NCBI GenBank assembly: GCA_031769625.1
Contig: JAUIMM010000484.1
Location: 1,736,001-1,800,000 of the forward strand
Length of the DNA stretch: 64,000 bases
From: Taudactylus pleione
Lineage: Eukaryota > Chordata > Amphibia > Anura > Myobatrachidae
Reading direction: 5' to 3'
Part shown: positions 32,596 through 44,740 of the stretch, one piece after another
Position numbering within the stretch: the stretch's first letter is position 1
Layout of the letters: each line of letters begins with the position of its first letter
Notes under the pieces: generated by a model
What the model was told of the DNA's origin: nothing
The model's database searches: none
What the model saw: only the letters and a program-made list of their open reading frames with translations
Translations under genes and position numbers: made by a program

Positions 32596-34696
32596 CAGGG
32601 GCGGATTGGGAAATGAAAGTGGCCCTGGAAAAAGCCGTGAAAGCGGCCCTCGGTGTGCGCGCCGAAGGCGCGCGCTGAAAAAGTGGGTGTGGTCTTGTGG
32701 GAAGGGGTGTGGCCTAATGCGAAACACCATACCTGCAAGCCACTCCCCCTGTTTCAGTCATAGTCATACTGGGGGCATGCCTACCGCTCCAGGAGCTGAT
32801 AGCCATGCCCACAGTCCCTCTCTCCAGTGAATAAGCACAGCGAGCATGTGAATGAGCATTTTCTTACCTATATGATTACTCTGCAACGGGGAATCTCTGA
32901 AGAAATTGATCCTCCCTGGACAGGCAGTGTCTTGAGTTGGTATTTGCTATTCACGCACGAGATCCCATGGTCTGGAAGCCGCCTGTATGTGTCCCAATAA
33001 AACCAATGTCATTATCATGCAACAGAGTTTCAACCAGATAATAAATGTGGGTTTCCCATATCAAACAATTTTATATTAATAAAATATATTTGCTCTTTTG
33101 GTACCATTTGCATCAGTAATATGGTTTCATTAGAATTGTTATCTTACTGAAGATGACTGTGCCCCAGTGTTTCTTCTAATAGTATCAGCGTTCCTACCGT
33201 CCTATATGTGTGTCTCCAGCACCACCGTCTTGGTGTGTCTCCAACCTATCCCCTCGTGTGTTTCTTCAGCGCTATCTCCCTGCGCCTCTCCAGTGCCACC
33301 CCCAATTCTCTCCAGCACCATCCACCCACCGTGCCATCCTCCTGCGTCTCCCGAGCGTCATCCTCCTGCGTCTCCTCAGTGGCGTCCTCCTGCCCTAGCA
33401 CAGAATAGCCCTTCTTTCTCACACACAGATCATCTCCCCTTAGCACAGAATACCCCCCTCCCCACAGACAGATCAACCCCCCCGTACCCACAGACAGATC
33501 ATCATTCCCCCCGCCCTTAGTATAGCAGACCCCACCTCCCCCAGACAGATCTAGTATAGCAGACCCCCATCCCCAGACAGATCATCATCTCCCCCGCCCT
33601 TAGTATAGCAGACCCCCCGTCCCCCAGACAGATCATCTTCCCCACCCCTAAGGTAGCAGACCCCCATCCCCAGACAGATCATCATCTCCCCAGCCCTTAG
33701 TATAGTAGACCCCCCCTCCCCCAGACAGATCATCATCTCCCCCACCCCTAGTATAGCAGACCCCCTCCTCACAGACAGATCATCTCCCCCACCCTTAGTA
33801 TAGCAGACCCCCCCTTCCCCAGATAGATCATCATCTCCCCCACCCCTAGTATAGCAGACCCCCCTTCCCAGACAGATCATCTCCCCCACCCCTAGTATAG
33901 CAGACCCCCCTTCCCAGACAGATCATCTCCCCCACCCCTAGTATAGCAGACCCCCCTTCCCAGACAGATCATCTCCCCCGCCCTTAGTATAGCAGACCCC
34001 CGCTCCCCCAGACAGATCATCATCTCCCCCACCCATAGTATAGCAGAGCACCCCCTCCCCACAGACAGATCATCTCCCCCGCCCCTAATATAGCAGACCC
34101 CCCTCCCCCAGACAGATCATCTCCCCCGTCCCTAATATATCAGACCCCCCCTCCCCCACAGACAGATCATCATCTCTCCAGCACCACCCCTAGTATATCA
34201 GACCCCCCCTCCCCCACAGACAGATCACCACTCCCTAGACTGCAGCCAGACCCGATTGTCTCCTCTCCACTCTGCCCCCTCCCCAGGCTGTGAAATGAAA
34301 CTTAAACATGACACTTCACAGCCTGGGGAGGGGAGAGTGGAGAGGATGTGATCAGGCTGAAAGACTGCTCTGACCGGCCGGCGGCCCCCCATCCCCGCCG
34401 CAACTTACCCTCACCACGGCCACGCTGTCACCCGCGGTCCAGCGCCACTTCACCTCACTCCGACTGTACGCTGGGTGGAGCCTTGATAGGATGCTGGCCG
34501 CTGGCCTCTCTTCTCGTGAGAGAGGCTAAGGCGCGGCCAGGCAGTACTGATAGGCAGCCAGGCTGCTTGTGTAAAACACACAGGAGCCGGCTGGGTGACG
34601 CGAATCGGGGGGCGGGGCCTCAAATAACAAGCGGCCCCACAACCAATCGGCCCACCGGGATTTTCCCCGCAAAAAGTAATGCCCAATCCGCCCCTG
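32596..34696. mobile_element. 2.1 kb nonautonomous hAT, 8-bp TSD TTTGTATG
   Basis: CAGGGGCGGATTGGG at the left is the exact inverse of CCCAATCCGCCCCTG at the right. TTTGTATG lies at 32588-32595 and 34697-34704. Removing the insert rejoins the L1 sequence. The tip and 8-bp TSD define hAT. The interior is GC-rich, with a long degenerate 46-bp minisatellite and an inverted pair CCCCTCCCCAGGCTGTGAA/TTCACAGCCTGGGGAGGGG near 34280-34335. No transposase. Confidence 0.93.
33410..34235 (+). repeat. 46-bp degenerate minisatellite inside the hAT
   Basis: Units read CAGACAGATCATCTCCCCC, then GCCCCTAGTATAGCAGACC and a run of C, about 46 bp with indels, repeated some 18 times. The G-rich strand has false open frames. 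Confidence 0.9.
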
Positions 34697-34704
34697 TTTG
34701 TATG

Positions 34705-37266
34705 AGAATTATCAGGTATAAATACGGGACGAAGGAGGGTATAAATAATGGAAATGGCTTTTGTTGTCAGAGATTGGGTTTGTATGAGGGTATCCAGTGG
34801 GTTATTCCAGTCTAAGTCTGAAAAAACTCGTACAACTGAGCTAATATAGTGTTGCGCTTGCAAAAATGCAAGAGGGTATGCTGCCAATGTGGGATAACTC
34901 TCCCTAGACTCCTGGAACGTGAGGGGATTTATTAACAAGTGTTCCTATATCACCCACCCCCTGAGCTTGCCATATGTTAAATGGATATGATGCCCTACCA
35001 TTTTGAAAGTCTGGGTTGGAAAGAAAGGGGAGGTACAAAGACTTATACGCATTCAGTCCAAATTTGTGTCGAAGAATGTGCCACGTTTTCCTGGTCTGCC
35101 AAAGCAATGGGTTATCCCGTAACGCCTGGCTGACCTCCTGATCGTGAGCGTGAAGAAAACTAATAAGACCACCACCCTCCAAAAATTCATTTTCAAGAGC
35201 AGTATTAGCATGTTGCACAGCCAGTCCTTAACGTATCTAAAATGAGCAGCGTAAGAATACAATTGTACACTAGGAAAATTAATTCCCCCGTTTGAACTGA
35301 GTTGTTGCAACTTATTTAAACCAAGTCGTGGGCGCTTTCCCTTCCAAATGAACTTCCTGAAAATATAATTGACCAATTGTGCGTCTTTATTAGAAAGAAG
35401 GAAGGGAAGAACTTGAATAGGGTACATTAGCTTAGGAATCGACATAATTTTAATTAAGTTGGCCCTGCCTTAGTAAGTAAATATTTCCAACCATCCAGCT
35501 CCATTGAAATAGATCTGATTGTGGAGGAAAAATTTAAATCATAGAGAAGATGAGGATTACTTGAAATCTGAACACCTAAATATGTGAAACTTTGCGTAGC
35601 CCACATAATGGGGATATTGGAAGAAAAAGGAATGCGAGAAGAGGGCTGACCCAGACACAGTGCCACCGACTTATTAATATTAACCAAAAATCCTGATATG
35701 GAGCCAAAGTCAGCCAAAACAGCAAAAATACGATCAAGGGATCCGACACATATAGCAGAATGTCATCTGCGAAAGCTGTGAGCTTAATTTCCTTGTTGCC
35801 TATTTTGATACCTTGGAAAAAAGTACCAGACTGTAAAAGTCTAAGCAGGGGATCAAGGACAAGGTTGAATAAAAGGGGCGAGAGGGGACACCCTTGCCGA
35901 GTACCTCTATACATAGTAATGGGTTTGCTGCAGCAGCCATTGATAAATAAGGAAGGGGAAGGACTGGAGTAAAGATACCTGATAAAATTTATAAATGATG
36001 GATGAAATTGTCTCAAGTGAAGGACGGCAAACAGATGCGGCCACAGGACCGTATCAAAAGCTTTCGTTGTATCTAGACTAAGAAGTACGTTTTGTGTGCG
36101 ACTTTCACCATGAGACGCCACTACCGCCACCACAGCCGTTCTAATCCCTTTTACCAGTTGTTTCTTTTTGACAAATCCAAGCTGGTGTTCTGTGAGTAGC
36201 TGAGGCAACAATAGCTGAAGCCATGATTTTAGCAAGTATCTTAATATCCGTATTTAACAATCTTATGGGTCTGTAAGAGTCTATTGATTTGGGATCTTGA
36301 TGTGGCTTAGGGATCAACACTGTATACGCATCATTAAAATATGGGAAAGCTGTGCTACTGCTAAGAATGTTGTTAAATAATTCAAGTATAGCAGGAGCTA
36401 TATGTCCTTTTAGTATGTTATAGTATTCATTTGAGAGTCCATCCAGACCCGGGGATTTGTGTAATTTTAAAGTGGAAATTACGTGTGTTAATTCGTCCAA
36501 CGTGATTTCTTGTTGCAGTGTTTCACTATCAGAAATGGACAATGCGGGGATAGCCGCCTCAGACATTAAACGGTCATGAAGAGTTTTATCAAATGGATGG
36601 GCATCATATAAATTGGAATAGTAGGCCTCACATTGTTGAAGGATGTGGGAAGTAGAGGTATCAGCAAGAGTGGAATTGGGATCTTTAATTGCTGTGATCA
36701 GCGTCCTCAGAGTCCCTGTTTTAGACATATTGGCCAATAATCGGCCTGTTTTATTGCCCCAGCGAAAATATTTAAACTTTGAGAAAGTAAAATAACGCCT
36801 TGCCTGCGCCAGCAAAAAGTCATCCAATGATTGCCTCACCTGGGTGTATGCCAATTGTGTGTCATGAGAGGGAGTCTCCAAATAAGCACGCATTGCATTA
36901 GTCAGAGAACTTTGTAGACTTTGATATTGAGAGGAAGATTTATTTTTCTGTCGAGAAACATAGTCAATAATGTGTCAGAAATGCATCAATGCGTGACCAG
37001 GAGCTGTGTACTGCAGAAAAAAAAGTAAAGGAGCGATCAGAGGAATTAAGAAGGCGCCAGATATCAGTGAGCTGATGAGTAGTTTTTAGAAATTGCATCT
37101 GTCTGTATAAAGGCAAAGTGGGGTTTCTAGAAGGAGGTTGTTTGTCCAAGGAAGGGTTATCTACTGAGTTAAAGTCACCCCCCACGATCAGGAAGCCATT
37201 TTGCCGCTGAGCCAGAAGCTGTGCCCTAAATACTTCTAATGCCAAAAACTTTATTTTCACAGACAT
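34705..37266 (-). pseudogene. L1 ORF2: endonuclease and reverse transcriptase part
   Basis: Reading from high to low coordinates, the endonuclease motif FLIVGGDFNSVDN and the terminal SRIDAFL block are at 36964-37266. The segment 36141-36893 carries LHKSPGLDGLSNEYYNIL and the VLIPKPHQDPKSIDSYRPI block typical of L1 RT. Then LSLDTTKAFDTVLWPHLF, RGTRQGCPLSPLLFNLVLDP and AFADDILLYVSD follow at 35576-36235; FADD is the catalytic YxDD-equivalent. The thumb and connection continue with LMYPIQVLPFLLS and FIWKGKRPRLGL to about 34904. At least four frame changes separate these pieces. The catalytic Asp residues remain, but the gene is dead. Confidence 0.88.
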
Positions 37267-37469
37267 TATAATTTTTATTTCGCCCTATCATTTCGCCATG
37301 CAACAGCACCAACACCATAAAAATCGGCCCGGAAATCTTCCCTGCTCTGTTTAGCCTGTTCATGAGGTGTTCTGAGTGGCCTAGGCTATAGCGGTGTGCT
37401 TGTAATGACTTCTTCAGCACATTCCAAATTATCCTCCAAATCTGGTGGATATTGTTGTGATCAGACATA

Positions 37470-37975
37470 GGTCCTGATTCAGAGGCGCTCGCTATTTGCG
37501 AGCACTCGCTCTGAATCAGGCGGATTTAAGAAAAAAAAAAATCCGCCTCCAGGCCACACACATAGCTGTGCGTGACCACCCATAGCTTGTGTGGGCGGCC
37601 TGGCTATGGTCGCGATTATCGCGACCATTGGGCTTGCGACGAGACCCTTGTGGTAGGGTCTCGACCACCGCAAGCCCCAGTGAACTTCCTGCTCTAATAG
37701 AGCAGGAAGTTCACTACTGACATCACGTGTGATGTCAGTAGGCCACCCACAAATGGCAGGCGTTCCTTTGGGAACGCCTCCGTTTGTCCAGCCACCCCCC
37801 CCCTCCCCGCCTACATAACGGGGCGAGCTGTTGATCAACAATCGACAGCCTCCCCGTCTTGTAGCGAGCCCCGAAGCGAGTGATTTCTCACTCGGTCTGG
37901 GGCTCGCGCACGCCACGCGTGCGCAATGGCCCAGCATCGACCCGCATGCGAATGGCCGACCAGTGCCATTTTAAG
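37470..37975. mobile_element. Rearranged Harbinger-type MITE
   Basis: It begins GGTCCTGATTCAGAGGCGCT, but an inverted tip (CGCTCTGAATCAGG) already appears at 37508-37521, giving a 50-bp hairpin. The rest matches the MITE at 15803-16296, including TAGAGCAGGAAGTTCACTAC. The outer right tip is absent, with sequence stopping near GCGAATGGCC. It looks like a copy whose right tip was moved next to its left tip. Confidence 0.65.
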
Positions 37976-38729
37976 TTACGACTCACAAGCTAAGTACATA
38001 TGGTAATGTTTTAATAATCCTTTCAGAAACCATACCCTGATGTATACAAACCCATTCTAAGGACAACCTTGCATAAAAAAAATACCATAACAAACACAGT
38101 ATTCACGCAGAGTTTAAAACAGCTTCCTGAGAAAAGTAATTAGAAAAACAATACACCAGGATACTGTGGGTGTTTTTGCATGTAAATGGAGAGACCCCAC
38201 ATGTGGACAGGTGTAGCTGTGGCAATTGAAATATGGCCCAGACACTGCTGAATGAACAATGGTAAGAAATCTGCTTGAAAAGAACTGACACAGGTATCCT
38301 AAATAGGCAGAAGAAAACCTTTGAATTCACTGTCGGAGAGGATGGCACCAGCAGTCAGCTGGGGGTCTCCACCCTGTTTGAGAGTGAAAATCACATGCAT
38401 AAACACCGCACATTACGCACAGTTGCACTGTTTCACTCTACAAATAAACGCACCACGCATATTAGCAACTTTATGCAATATTCTCTTACACTTACACATA
38501 CACAAATTACATGAAAGGTTCCCTGGTACTAAAGTGTAATATTCAAGGTTTATTCAGGGATTATTAATGTTGTGTAATAAGGTTATTTGATATCTAAGGT
38601 TTAGTACATGGTAAGCAGACCGTGTCTAGTGTTGTACTGATCCACTGTGTCTCCACAGATTCCCGGTACCATCGGTGAGAAGATCGGAACCTGTGCCTGC
38701 AAATTATGGACTATAGAGAGTTAAAACAT
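37976..38729. other. Anonymous DNA
   Basis: No coding region or repeat ends recognised. Confidence 0.35.
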
Positions 38730-39180
38730 TAAAAATGTACTCTGTAATGTTAGCAGCTTAGATTTGCATGCAGGGGGAAATAGTAGACAAAAGGCTGTTG
38801 GAGGCTGACCTGTGTCCATTTGAAGTGACCAGTTAAATGTCCTGTAACAGAAGCACCGTGACGGAGAACCAATGGAATCATGCCAAACTTGCCTATTGTT
38901 TTGCTTATCCCTGTAAGGGTATATATGTGCGTTCAGACCCCAATCTGGAGTCTTCTTGCTGATGCTGTTGACAGAGGTTTCTTGTTGATGCCGGTAACTG
39001 GTCCCAGAGCGCATGCGTATGTAACTGTACCTTGGGTCTGTATGATTTTTTTGTGCTAAATTGTCTTTAGATCACAGCGTGTAACCTACTGTTTTTATGT
39101 TGAATAATAACCTTTGTGCATTGGAAACACATTTCAAAGTCTGAAGGCATTTATTTACTGTATGACTGCGTACGCAAATA
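38730..39180 (+). repeat. Possible solo LTR
   Basis: CCAAT at 38869 is followed about 50 bp later by TATATA at 38920 and, 180 bp further, by AATAATAA near 39103. This is the order expected for U3-R-U5. No clear TG...CA ends, TSD or primer-binding site were found, and no gag or pol is nearby. Confidence 0.3.
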
Positions 39181-39327
39181 GCGACAATTCTAGAAGGTAT
39201 AGGCAGGATTTAGAAGGTATAGGCAGGAGCGTATAGAGGTTTAAATCCAGTATCGTTAAGCTGGTCACATGACTCAGAACCTGCTGGAACCAGCTGCAGG
39301 TGGCTGAGTCAGACAGGTAAGTCAGTC

Positions 39328-39668
39328 AAGGTACCCACACACATATCAACTTTTTATCCAATTTGGCCGATTTCAACGAATCGTGATGACAGATCATGTA
39401 AAAAATGGCCAAATCGTGAGTTTCTACTCTTGATGACGATGCCGATGTGCGTCCCTGCTCGTCGTACCTTGCATCTTCAGATCTGCCATGCTGTAGGGCA
39501 GATTAGCCAATCTGGGATACAATGCACTGGCTGCAAGATAAATCTTGATTGGACATTTTTAACTCCAAATCGTGACCATGACTGCCTTGGGAGAGTTCAG
39601 GGAGAGTTCTTGGGAAATCGTGTACATAGGCTGATTGGGAGCAAGTCGGTATGTGTGTGGGCACAATT
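39328..39668. mobile_element. GTACCCACACAC-type MITE, copy 1
   Basis: It starts AAGGTACCCACACACATATC and ends GTATGTGTGTGGGCAC, an inverted pair. Internal blocks such as CATCTTCAGATCTGCCATGC recur in inverse orientation at 41323-41345 within 41110-41392. No coding region. Confidence 0.6.
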
Positions 39669-39703
39669 AGAGCTAGCCCCGAGGTGACGGTGAGGAAGGA
39701 AGT

Positions 39704-40285
39704 AGGGAAGCAATCGGGAAGCCGACTGCCTAAATACCGGCAGCTGGCTTCCCGACTGTCATATCCCGGCAAGGGTGAAATGCCGGGCGTCTAGATGAAG
39801 ACGCCCGCATTTCTCCGACGCCGGGAGACCGGCGCCTGGCATCCCGATTGTAGAGATGCCGGGCTCCGCAAGCGGACAGCTGCGGGGGGGAGGGTTAGGT
39901 TTAGGGCTCCCGGGGGGGACTTAGGGTTAGGCACCCCGCCGGGAGGGTTAGGGTTAGGCTAGGGGGAGGGAGGGTTAGGCACCCCCGGGGGGACTTAGGG
40001 TTAGGCACCCCCCCGGGGGACTTAGGTTTAGGCAGCGGGGAAGGGGGTGGTTAGGGTTAGGCACTTAGAGGGGTGATTAGGGTTAGGCACTTGGGGGGAA
40101 GTTAGGGTTAGGCACCCCTAAGGAGGGTTAGTGTTAGGGGGGTTAGGTTAGGTTAGTAGATACTTACCTATCCACGATCGGGATTTCCAGGGCTGTCGGG
40201 CTTCTGCTGCTTCTAACTCTGCTCTTGTCGGGCTGCCGCTGATGGGAATTGAACCATGCGGCCGGCGGTATTTCATACCCATTCC
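39704..40285 (+). repeat. Telomere-like interspersed repeat, copy 2
   Basis: It starts GGGAAGCAATCGGGAAGCCG, continues with ATGCCGGGCGTCTAGATG and an array of TTAGGGTTAGGCACC-type units (about 39890-40165). It ends CCACGATCGGGATTTCCAG, GGGAATTGAACC and ATACCCATTCC. It is the longest copy in the window. Confidence 0.8.
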
Positions 40286-41109
40286 AGGAAGGATCTGCGC
40301 AGAAACACTCACCGGAGTTTCTGCGGAGACCAGCCAGAGTAACTGCTGGGAATTGGTGGCTGCAGCTCCTGACGTTGTGCCTGTTATCCAGCTGTGACTG
40401 ATAGCACTTGCGGCTGGAGGTGGAGAACGGAAGGCGGATCCCTTCTATCTGGAGGCCGGCTATGAGGCAGACTCTCCCTCCTACAAGGCAGGCATTGAAG
40501 TGAGCTGGGAGCCCGGTGTCTGAGCATATTTGAAGGAAGGTGGTGATCTCCCCATCGGCAGGCTCCCACTTCAGGATATCAGACTGAACTTCTGGAGAGG
40601 TCTGTAATTACACAGAGCATAGCCCTGCATGTGCATCTTATATCCCAGCTGTCAGGCTATAAATCGTGACAAGTAGCTTCTCCAGCATTGTGTACTGCAT
40701 ACCCTCCCAGCATAGAGTCACCTTGTATACAGCCTGGCTACACACCTTCATAAGGGAGCGACAGTAATTCATTAGTGCATAACTCCAGCCAGCTACAACC
40801 TTTTCACTGCAACTGTTGCAAAAGAATAGAAACTTAATAACTACCCTTGGAATATCTACACTGCAAGGACTGTTCACCTTCATTCACAGCACAGAGAGAT
40901 ATACATTTGCAAACAAAGTGTACCTCTGTACTCAGGAACAGTTCATCTTTAGTTAATACAGGCTTAAAAAGGGAAAAGGAGCCCGCGCCAGGGTACAGAA
41001 TAACATTGAAAGGGTAAAACTGTATATGCTTAGCCAGCAAAAGTAGAAAAGCATAAGGTCCTAAGTATATCTTACATGCACCACTTCTACAGACTCAGCG
41101 CAGCAACCT
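40286..41109. other. Anonymous DNA
   Basis: No coding region or repeat ends recognised. Confidence 0.35.
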
Positions 41110-41392
41110 GACTGGGAAGGGACTATGTTAAGGTACCTGCACTTGGCGATGTGCTCACTATGCGACATCGTCTCCGATTTCCCCTTGAACTCTCCCCAGC
41201 AGCTCCCCAGCAGTCGTGGGCACGATTTGGTGTTAAAAACTGTCCAATATGACAAACGATCTATCGTGCCTCCTAACTATTCCAGTGGATTGTGACTGAG
41301 AACGGAAAATCTGCCCTACAGCACGGCAGATCTGAAGATGCGATGTACGACCTGCGGGTACGCGCATCGGCATCGGGATCGTGAGTAGACAC
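41110..41392. mobile_element. GTACC-type MITE, copy 2 (inverse orientation)
   Basis: It begins AAGGTACCTGCACTTGGCGA and shares GGCAGATCTGAAGATGCGAT with the inverse of copy 1 at 39328-39668. Diverged and noncoding. Confidence 0.5.
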
Positions 41393-41839
41393 ACAAAGAA
41401 GATTGAAATATATAGTTAAGTTGGGTGTGATATTTTGTATAACTGTTTTCTCTAAAATTGTACCGGAAGTATCTAGTCTTTTTAGCTTGCTTACTTTAAT
41501 TTAAATAATATAAGTGAAGTATCTGAAAAAGTAATATTATGTTGTGAAACACTTACCTTTGCATTACCAAACAAGTTTAATGTTCTTTGAAGCAAGTAAA
41601 GTCAACCAAGGGGCAATTGCAGGAATCCGGATACTATGCTGAGTTCCAGTACAATACATGATTATATTGTTCTGTGTGAATTACTTACCTGAAAATGTTT
41701 ATTCATGTATCTTACTGTTGAAGTGTATCAATGTTATATATGTGACTTTATCCCAAATGGTTTAAAGAATTATTACTGTTAATAAATAGAAGCTTTCTTG
41801 GCATGAATTGGCATAATTTATTGTGGGAAGAGTAAAACC
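41393..41839. other. Anonymous AT-rich DNA
   Basis: No coding region or repeat ends recognised. Confidence 0.3.
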
Positions 41840-42141
41840 ACTGGGGTCACAAGGGGGGTGACACCAAAGTTCTAGCTCTCCCTCAGCTAGGAGCACACGG
41901 CTCCTAGCACAGTGAGGGAGCCGGCACTTCACACAGGCTGGTCCCCAGGGGCAGCCTGCACCTCCGGTACCCTCGATTTTTCAAAAAACGGGGGGTTTGG
42001 GCCACGCCCCAAATGCAAGGACACGCCCACCCATGAAGCCACACCCCCTTATTTCCCGGTGCGTGTGCGGCTGCACCGCACAGAATACAGGCTCCACGTC
42101 CCTGCCTGCACCGGGTGCAATGTGAGGTAGGGACACCACTG
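41840..42141. mobile_element. Short nonautonomous hAT, TSD GTAAAAC(C/T)
   Basis: ACTGGGGTCACAAGG on the left and GGGACACCACTG on the right are imperfect inverse tips of the CAGTGGCGTCAC type. GTAAAACC (41832-41839) and GTAAAACT (42142-42149) flank it. A better-preserved relative is at 51847-52066. Confidence 0.65.
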
Positions 42142-42149
42142 GTAAAACT

Positions 42150-42892
42150 ACTACTCTTCGGTGAAGACATCTTCAGAGTAGACAACACAGGGTGCATCTG
42201 ACCCTCTATTCCTTCTGGTATGATACCTGAGCATCACAACACCATTCTATACCACCTGCCAGGGTACCACACTCCTAATCAAAGGAGGGATGAAAGGATC
42301 TACAATGGGTGCCCACATTGTAGGAACACTGCTTTTTCAAGTTTATTTTTGTATTGGGTAGCAGCCACTTAAGTTATTGCTAATATTTATGGGAAATATA
42401 ACTAAGTAGAACATTATACGCATGAGGCATAGCATGCAGCATCACCGTCCCCTTTATAATATAATAGTGATATTGTAGTTTTCCCTTCCATGTTCTTTAT
42501 TGGCTTACTTTAAATTATTGATCTTTAAACACATGTACAATGGCCTTACACGTATCCAGGGGCGCCGAGGAGGGGGGGAGCGGGTACTAATTACTTGCTT
42601 GCTGGAGGGGCCCGACGGGGGCCCGGGTCCAGCACTGCTTCCCCCCCCCTCTTACATCACAGCAGCACAGCACATGCTGCTCTGTGATGGGCTGTACTTG
42701 GAGACTGCTCGCGGCTGCTAAGAAGCAGCCACAGCAGTCTCCTATGCCTGTGGGGGGTGCGATCAAGCTGATCGCGCCCCCACTGGTTATGCACCAGGCT
42801 GAGGGGGCTGCAAACTTAACTTTTGGGACATGGCCCCGCCTCCCACGATTAGGACATGCCCCCTTTTACCCGGGCACGCCGCTCGTCCAGCA
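42150..42892. other. Anonymous DNA with a possible hAT end
   Basis: CAGGGGCGCCGAGGAGGG at 42557 looks like the left tip of another hAT family, but no right end or TSD was found. GC-rich repeats follow to about 42890. Confidence 0.3.
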
Positions 42893-43115
42893 TGATTTGG
42901 CCCAAAGCTGGGGTGATATCAGTGTGGTGATTGTCATTTCAGCCAATGACTGCCCAGTAGCCAGGAAGCGTGAAGTGGCCACAAGTCTCTGCTCAGTAGG
43001 ATTGGCTCTCCTTGTAAACATGTCTTCCCTCTCACTATATGGAGTGATAAGTTGAAGCAACTCCTGAATAGTGGGGTCATCCATGCGTAGGATGTTCTGG
43101 AAATCATCCGGACTC
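42893..43115 (-). pseudogene. Fragment of a second PIF/Harbinger transposase
   Basis: The minus strand reads DDFQNILRMDDPTIQELLQL, ITPYSEREDMFTRRANPTEQ and RLVATSRFLATGQSLAEMTI. This is the region before the DDE core in HARBI1-type proteins: FxxxxRM...F..LL.LI.P.I..., then ERLA.TLRFLATG. The sequence ends shortly after LISPQLWAK. The catalytic part is absent. It belongs to a lineage distinct from the transposase at 24106-25395, which has SPTAIPPLTQFMAVLHFCAS at the comparable place. Confidence 0.65.
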
Positions 43116-43679
43116 TTATGCCTAATTTATTTTAATAGGGGAATGTGAGCAACCTGTATTCTCTTTTTAATAACCAGTCCTTGGTGAGGCATCTCCTAAT
43201 GTGAGTCCTCTTCTTTCCCCTCAGAAGATATTGCACAGTTTCAACAAGAGTAATAGTAATTTAGCAATAGTTTGGAGATAATCGGGATCATTATTATCCG
43301 AGAAGATAGTGTATCGTGACATTTAAGCTATTATAGGTACAGAGGCTCACAGTGCACAGAACAATACAAGGGCTATGATGCTATTTTGCTATTTCCTTTA
43401 CATGTGTGCTCTTACAGTCTGCCCATTATTTACATTTCTGGAACATTTGACACTCTTCTGACAGTGTACAGAGACACGATTGGTACCTCACCATCCCTTG
43501 AACAGGTATATTGTTCAGTTAGGGATGATGATTGTTTAAACTGAGTATGTACGATAGTGTGTGTTCTCAATCGTTAGGAAAATCGACAGGTCGGTTCCCA
43601 TAGCGCTTTGCAGTGTAATTCACAGAGGCCAAAGGCACTGCTGGAGAAGTCTCTGATACCTCCATACCTACATATATTG
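43116..43679. other. Anonymous DNA
   Basis: No coding region or repeat ends recognised. Confidence 0.3.
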
Positions 43680-44299
43680 GTAATAACTAGGGGTGTGCAC
43701 CGGCCACTTTTCGTGTTTTGTGTTTTGGTTTTGGATCTGGATCTTTCTTCGTGTTTTGGATCTGGATTGGTTTTGCCAAAACCACCCTTCCGTGTTTTGG
43801 GTTCTGGGTTTTGTGTGTTGGATCTGTATTTTTTTGAAGAAAAGCATAAAAACAGCTAAAATCACAGAATTTGTAGGTTTTTCTGCTCCTATGCTATTAT
43901 TAACCTCAATAACCTTAATTTCCACTCATTTCCAGTCTATTCTGAACACATCACAATAGTGTTTTTATGTCCAAAAGGTTGCACCGAGGTAGCTGGATGA
44001 CTATGCTAAGCGACACGAGTGGGCGGCACAAACTCATGACCCATCTAGGCGTGAAACTGCAGTGGCAGACAGGATGGCAGTTTGAAAAACTAGGCCACAA
44101 ACTGTACATAATGCAAAGAAAAAAAAGAGGTGCAAGATGGAATTGTCCTTGGGTCCTCCCACCCACCCTTATGTTGTATAAACAGGACATGCACACTTTA
44201 ACAAACCAATCATTTCAGCGCCAGGGTCTGCCACACAACTGTGGCTGAAATGATTGGTTCGTTTGGGCCCCCACAAAACAAGATGGCAATTAATCTGTC

Positions 44300-44740
44300 C
44301 CTGCACAAACTGGCTCTACGGAGGCAAGATGTCATCCTCATCCTCCTCATCCACCGATTCCTCACCCTCTTCAGTGTGTACATCCTCATCCTCACAGAGT
44401 ATTAATTCGTCCCCGCTGGAATCCACAACCAAAGTTCCCTCTGTACGTTCTGGAGGCTGGTCTCCCTGGAAGAGTTGATAATTCATTTTATGAACATCAT
44501 CTTCTCCACATTTTGTGGAAGCAACCTCCTACGCCTTTCGCTGACAAGGTTCCCGGCTGCACTAAACACTCTTTCGGAGTACACACTGGAGGGGGGGCAA
44601 CTCAGGTAAAATAGAGCCAGTTTGTACAGGGACCTCCAAATTGCTTCTTTTTCCTGCCAGTACAGGTACGGACTGTCTGACATGCCTACTTGGATGCTGT
44701 CACCGATGTAATCCTTTAACAGACAGACGCACGCTTGCAA
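44300..44740 (-). pseudogene. hAT transposase C-terminal piece (copy 1)
   Basis: The minus strand reads DYIGDSIQVGMSDSPYLYWQ, the dimerisation block SSVYSERVFSAAGNLVSE and the acidic tail ending EDEDDILPP. It matches the intact protein from about residue 904 onward, with a stop after MMFIK. Upstream it joins the tandem array rather than the catalytic core. Confidence 0.9.

Larger units (their letters stand above)
31609..37266 (-). mobile_element. L1-clade LINE, defective, split by a hAT element
   Basis: ORF2 fragments run on the minus strand from the endonuclease (36964-37266) through reverse transcriptase (35454-36893) to the C-terminal Cys/His knuckle (32096-32434). The 3' end near 31609-31640 shows an AATAAA (TTTATTGAA on the plus strand) and A-rich tail. 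The 2101-bp hAT element at 32596-34696 interrupts it. Stops and frameshifts are scattered throughout. The 5' end is missing or rearranged. A minus-strand frame at 37226-37468 weakly recalls an L1 ORF1 C-terminal region, but I am not sure of that. Confidence 0.85.

Noticed and set aside
33167..33889. ORFs of 112-117 codons on both strands
   Set aside because: Within the GC-rich minisatellite of the hAT element; compositionally biased and without domains.
34348..34938. 155- and 162-codon ORFs crossing the right end of the hAT
   Set aside because: They cross an insertion junction and match nothing recognisable apart from L1 remnants.
37226..37468. L1 ORF1 C-terminal region
   Set aside because: Only a vague resemblance (LLH-type core); too weak to annotate as a separate feature.
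38730..39180. Complete endogenous retrovirus
   Set aside because: Only LTR-like signals; no gag, pol or env similarity on either side, so at most a solo LTR.
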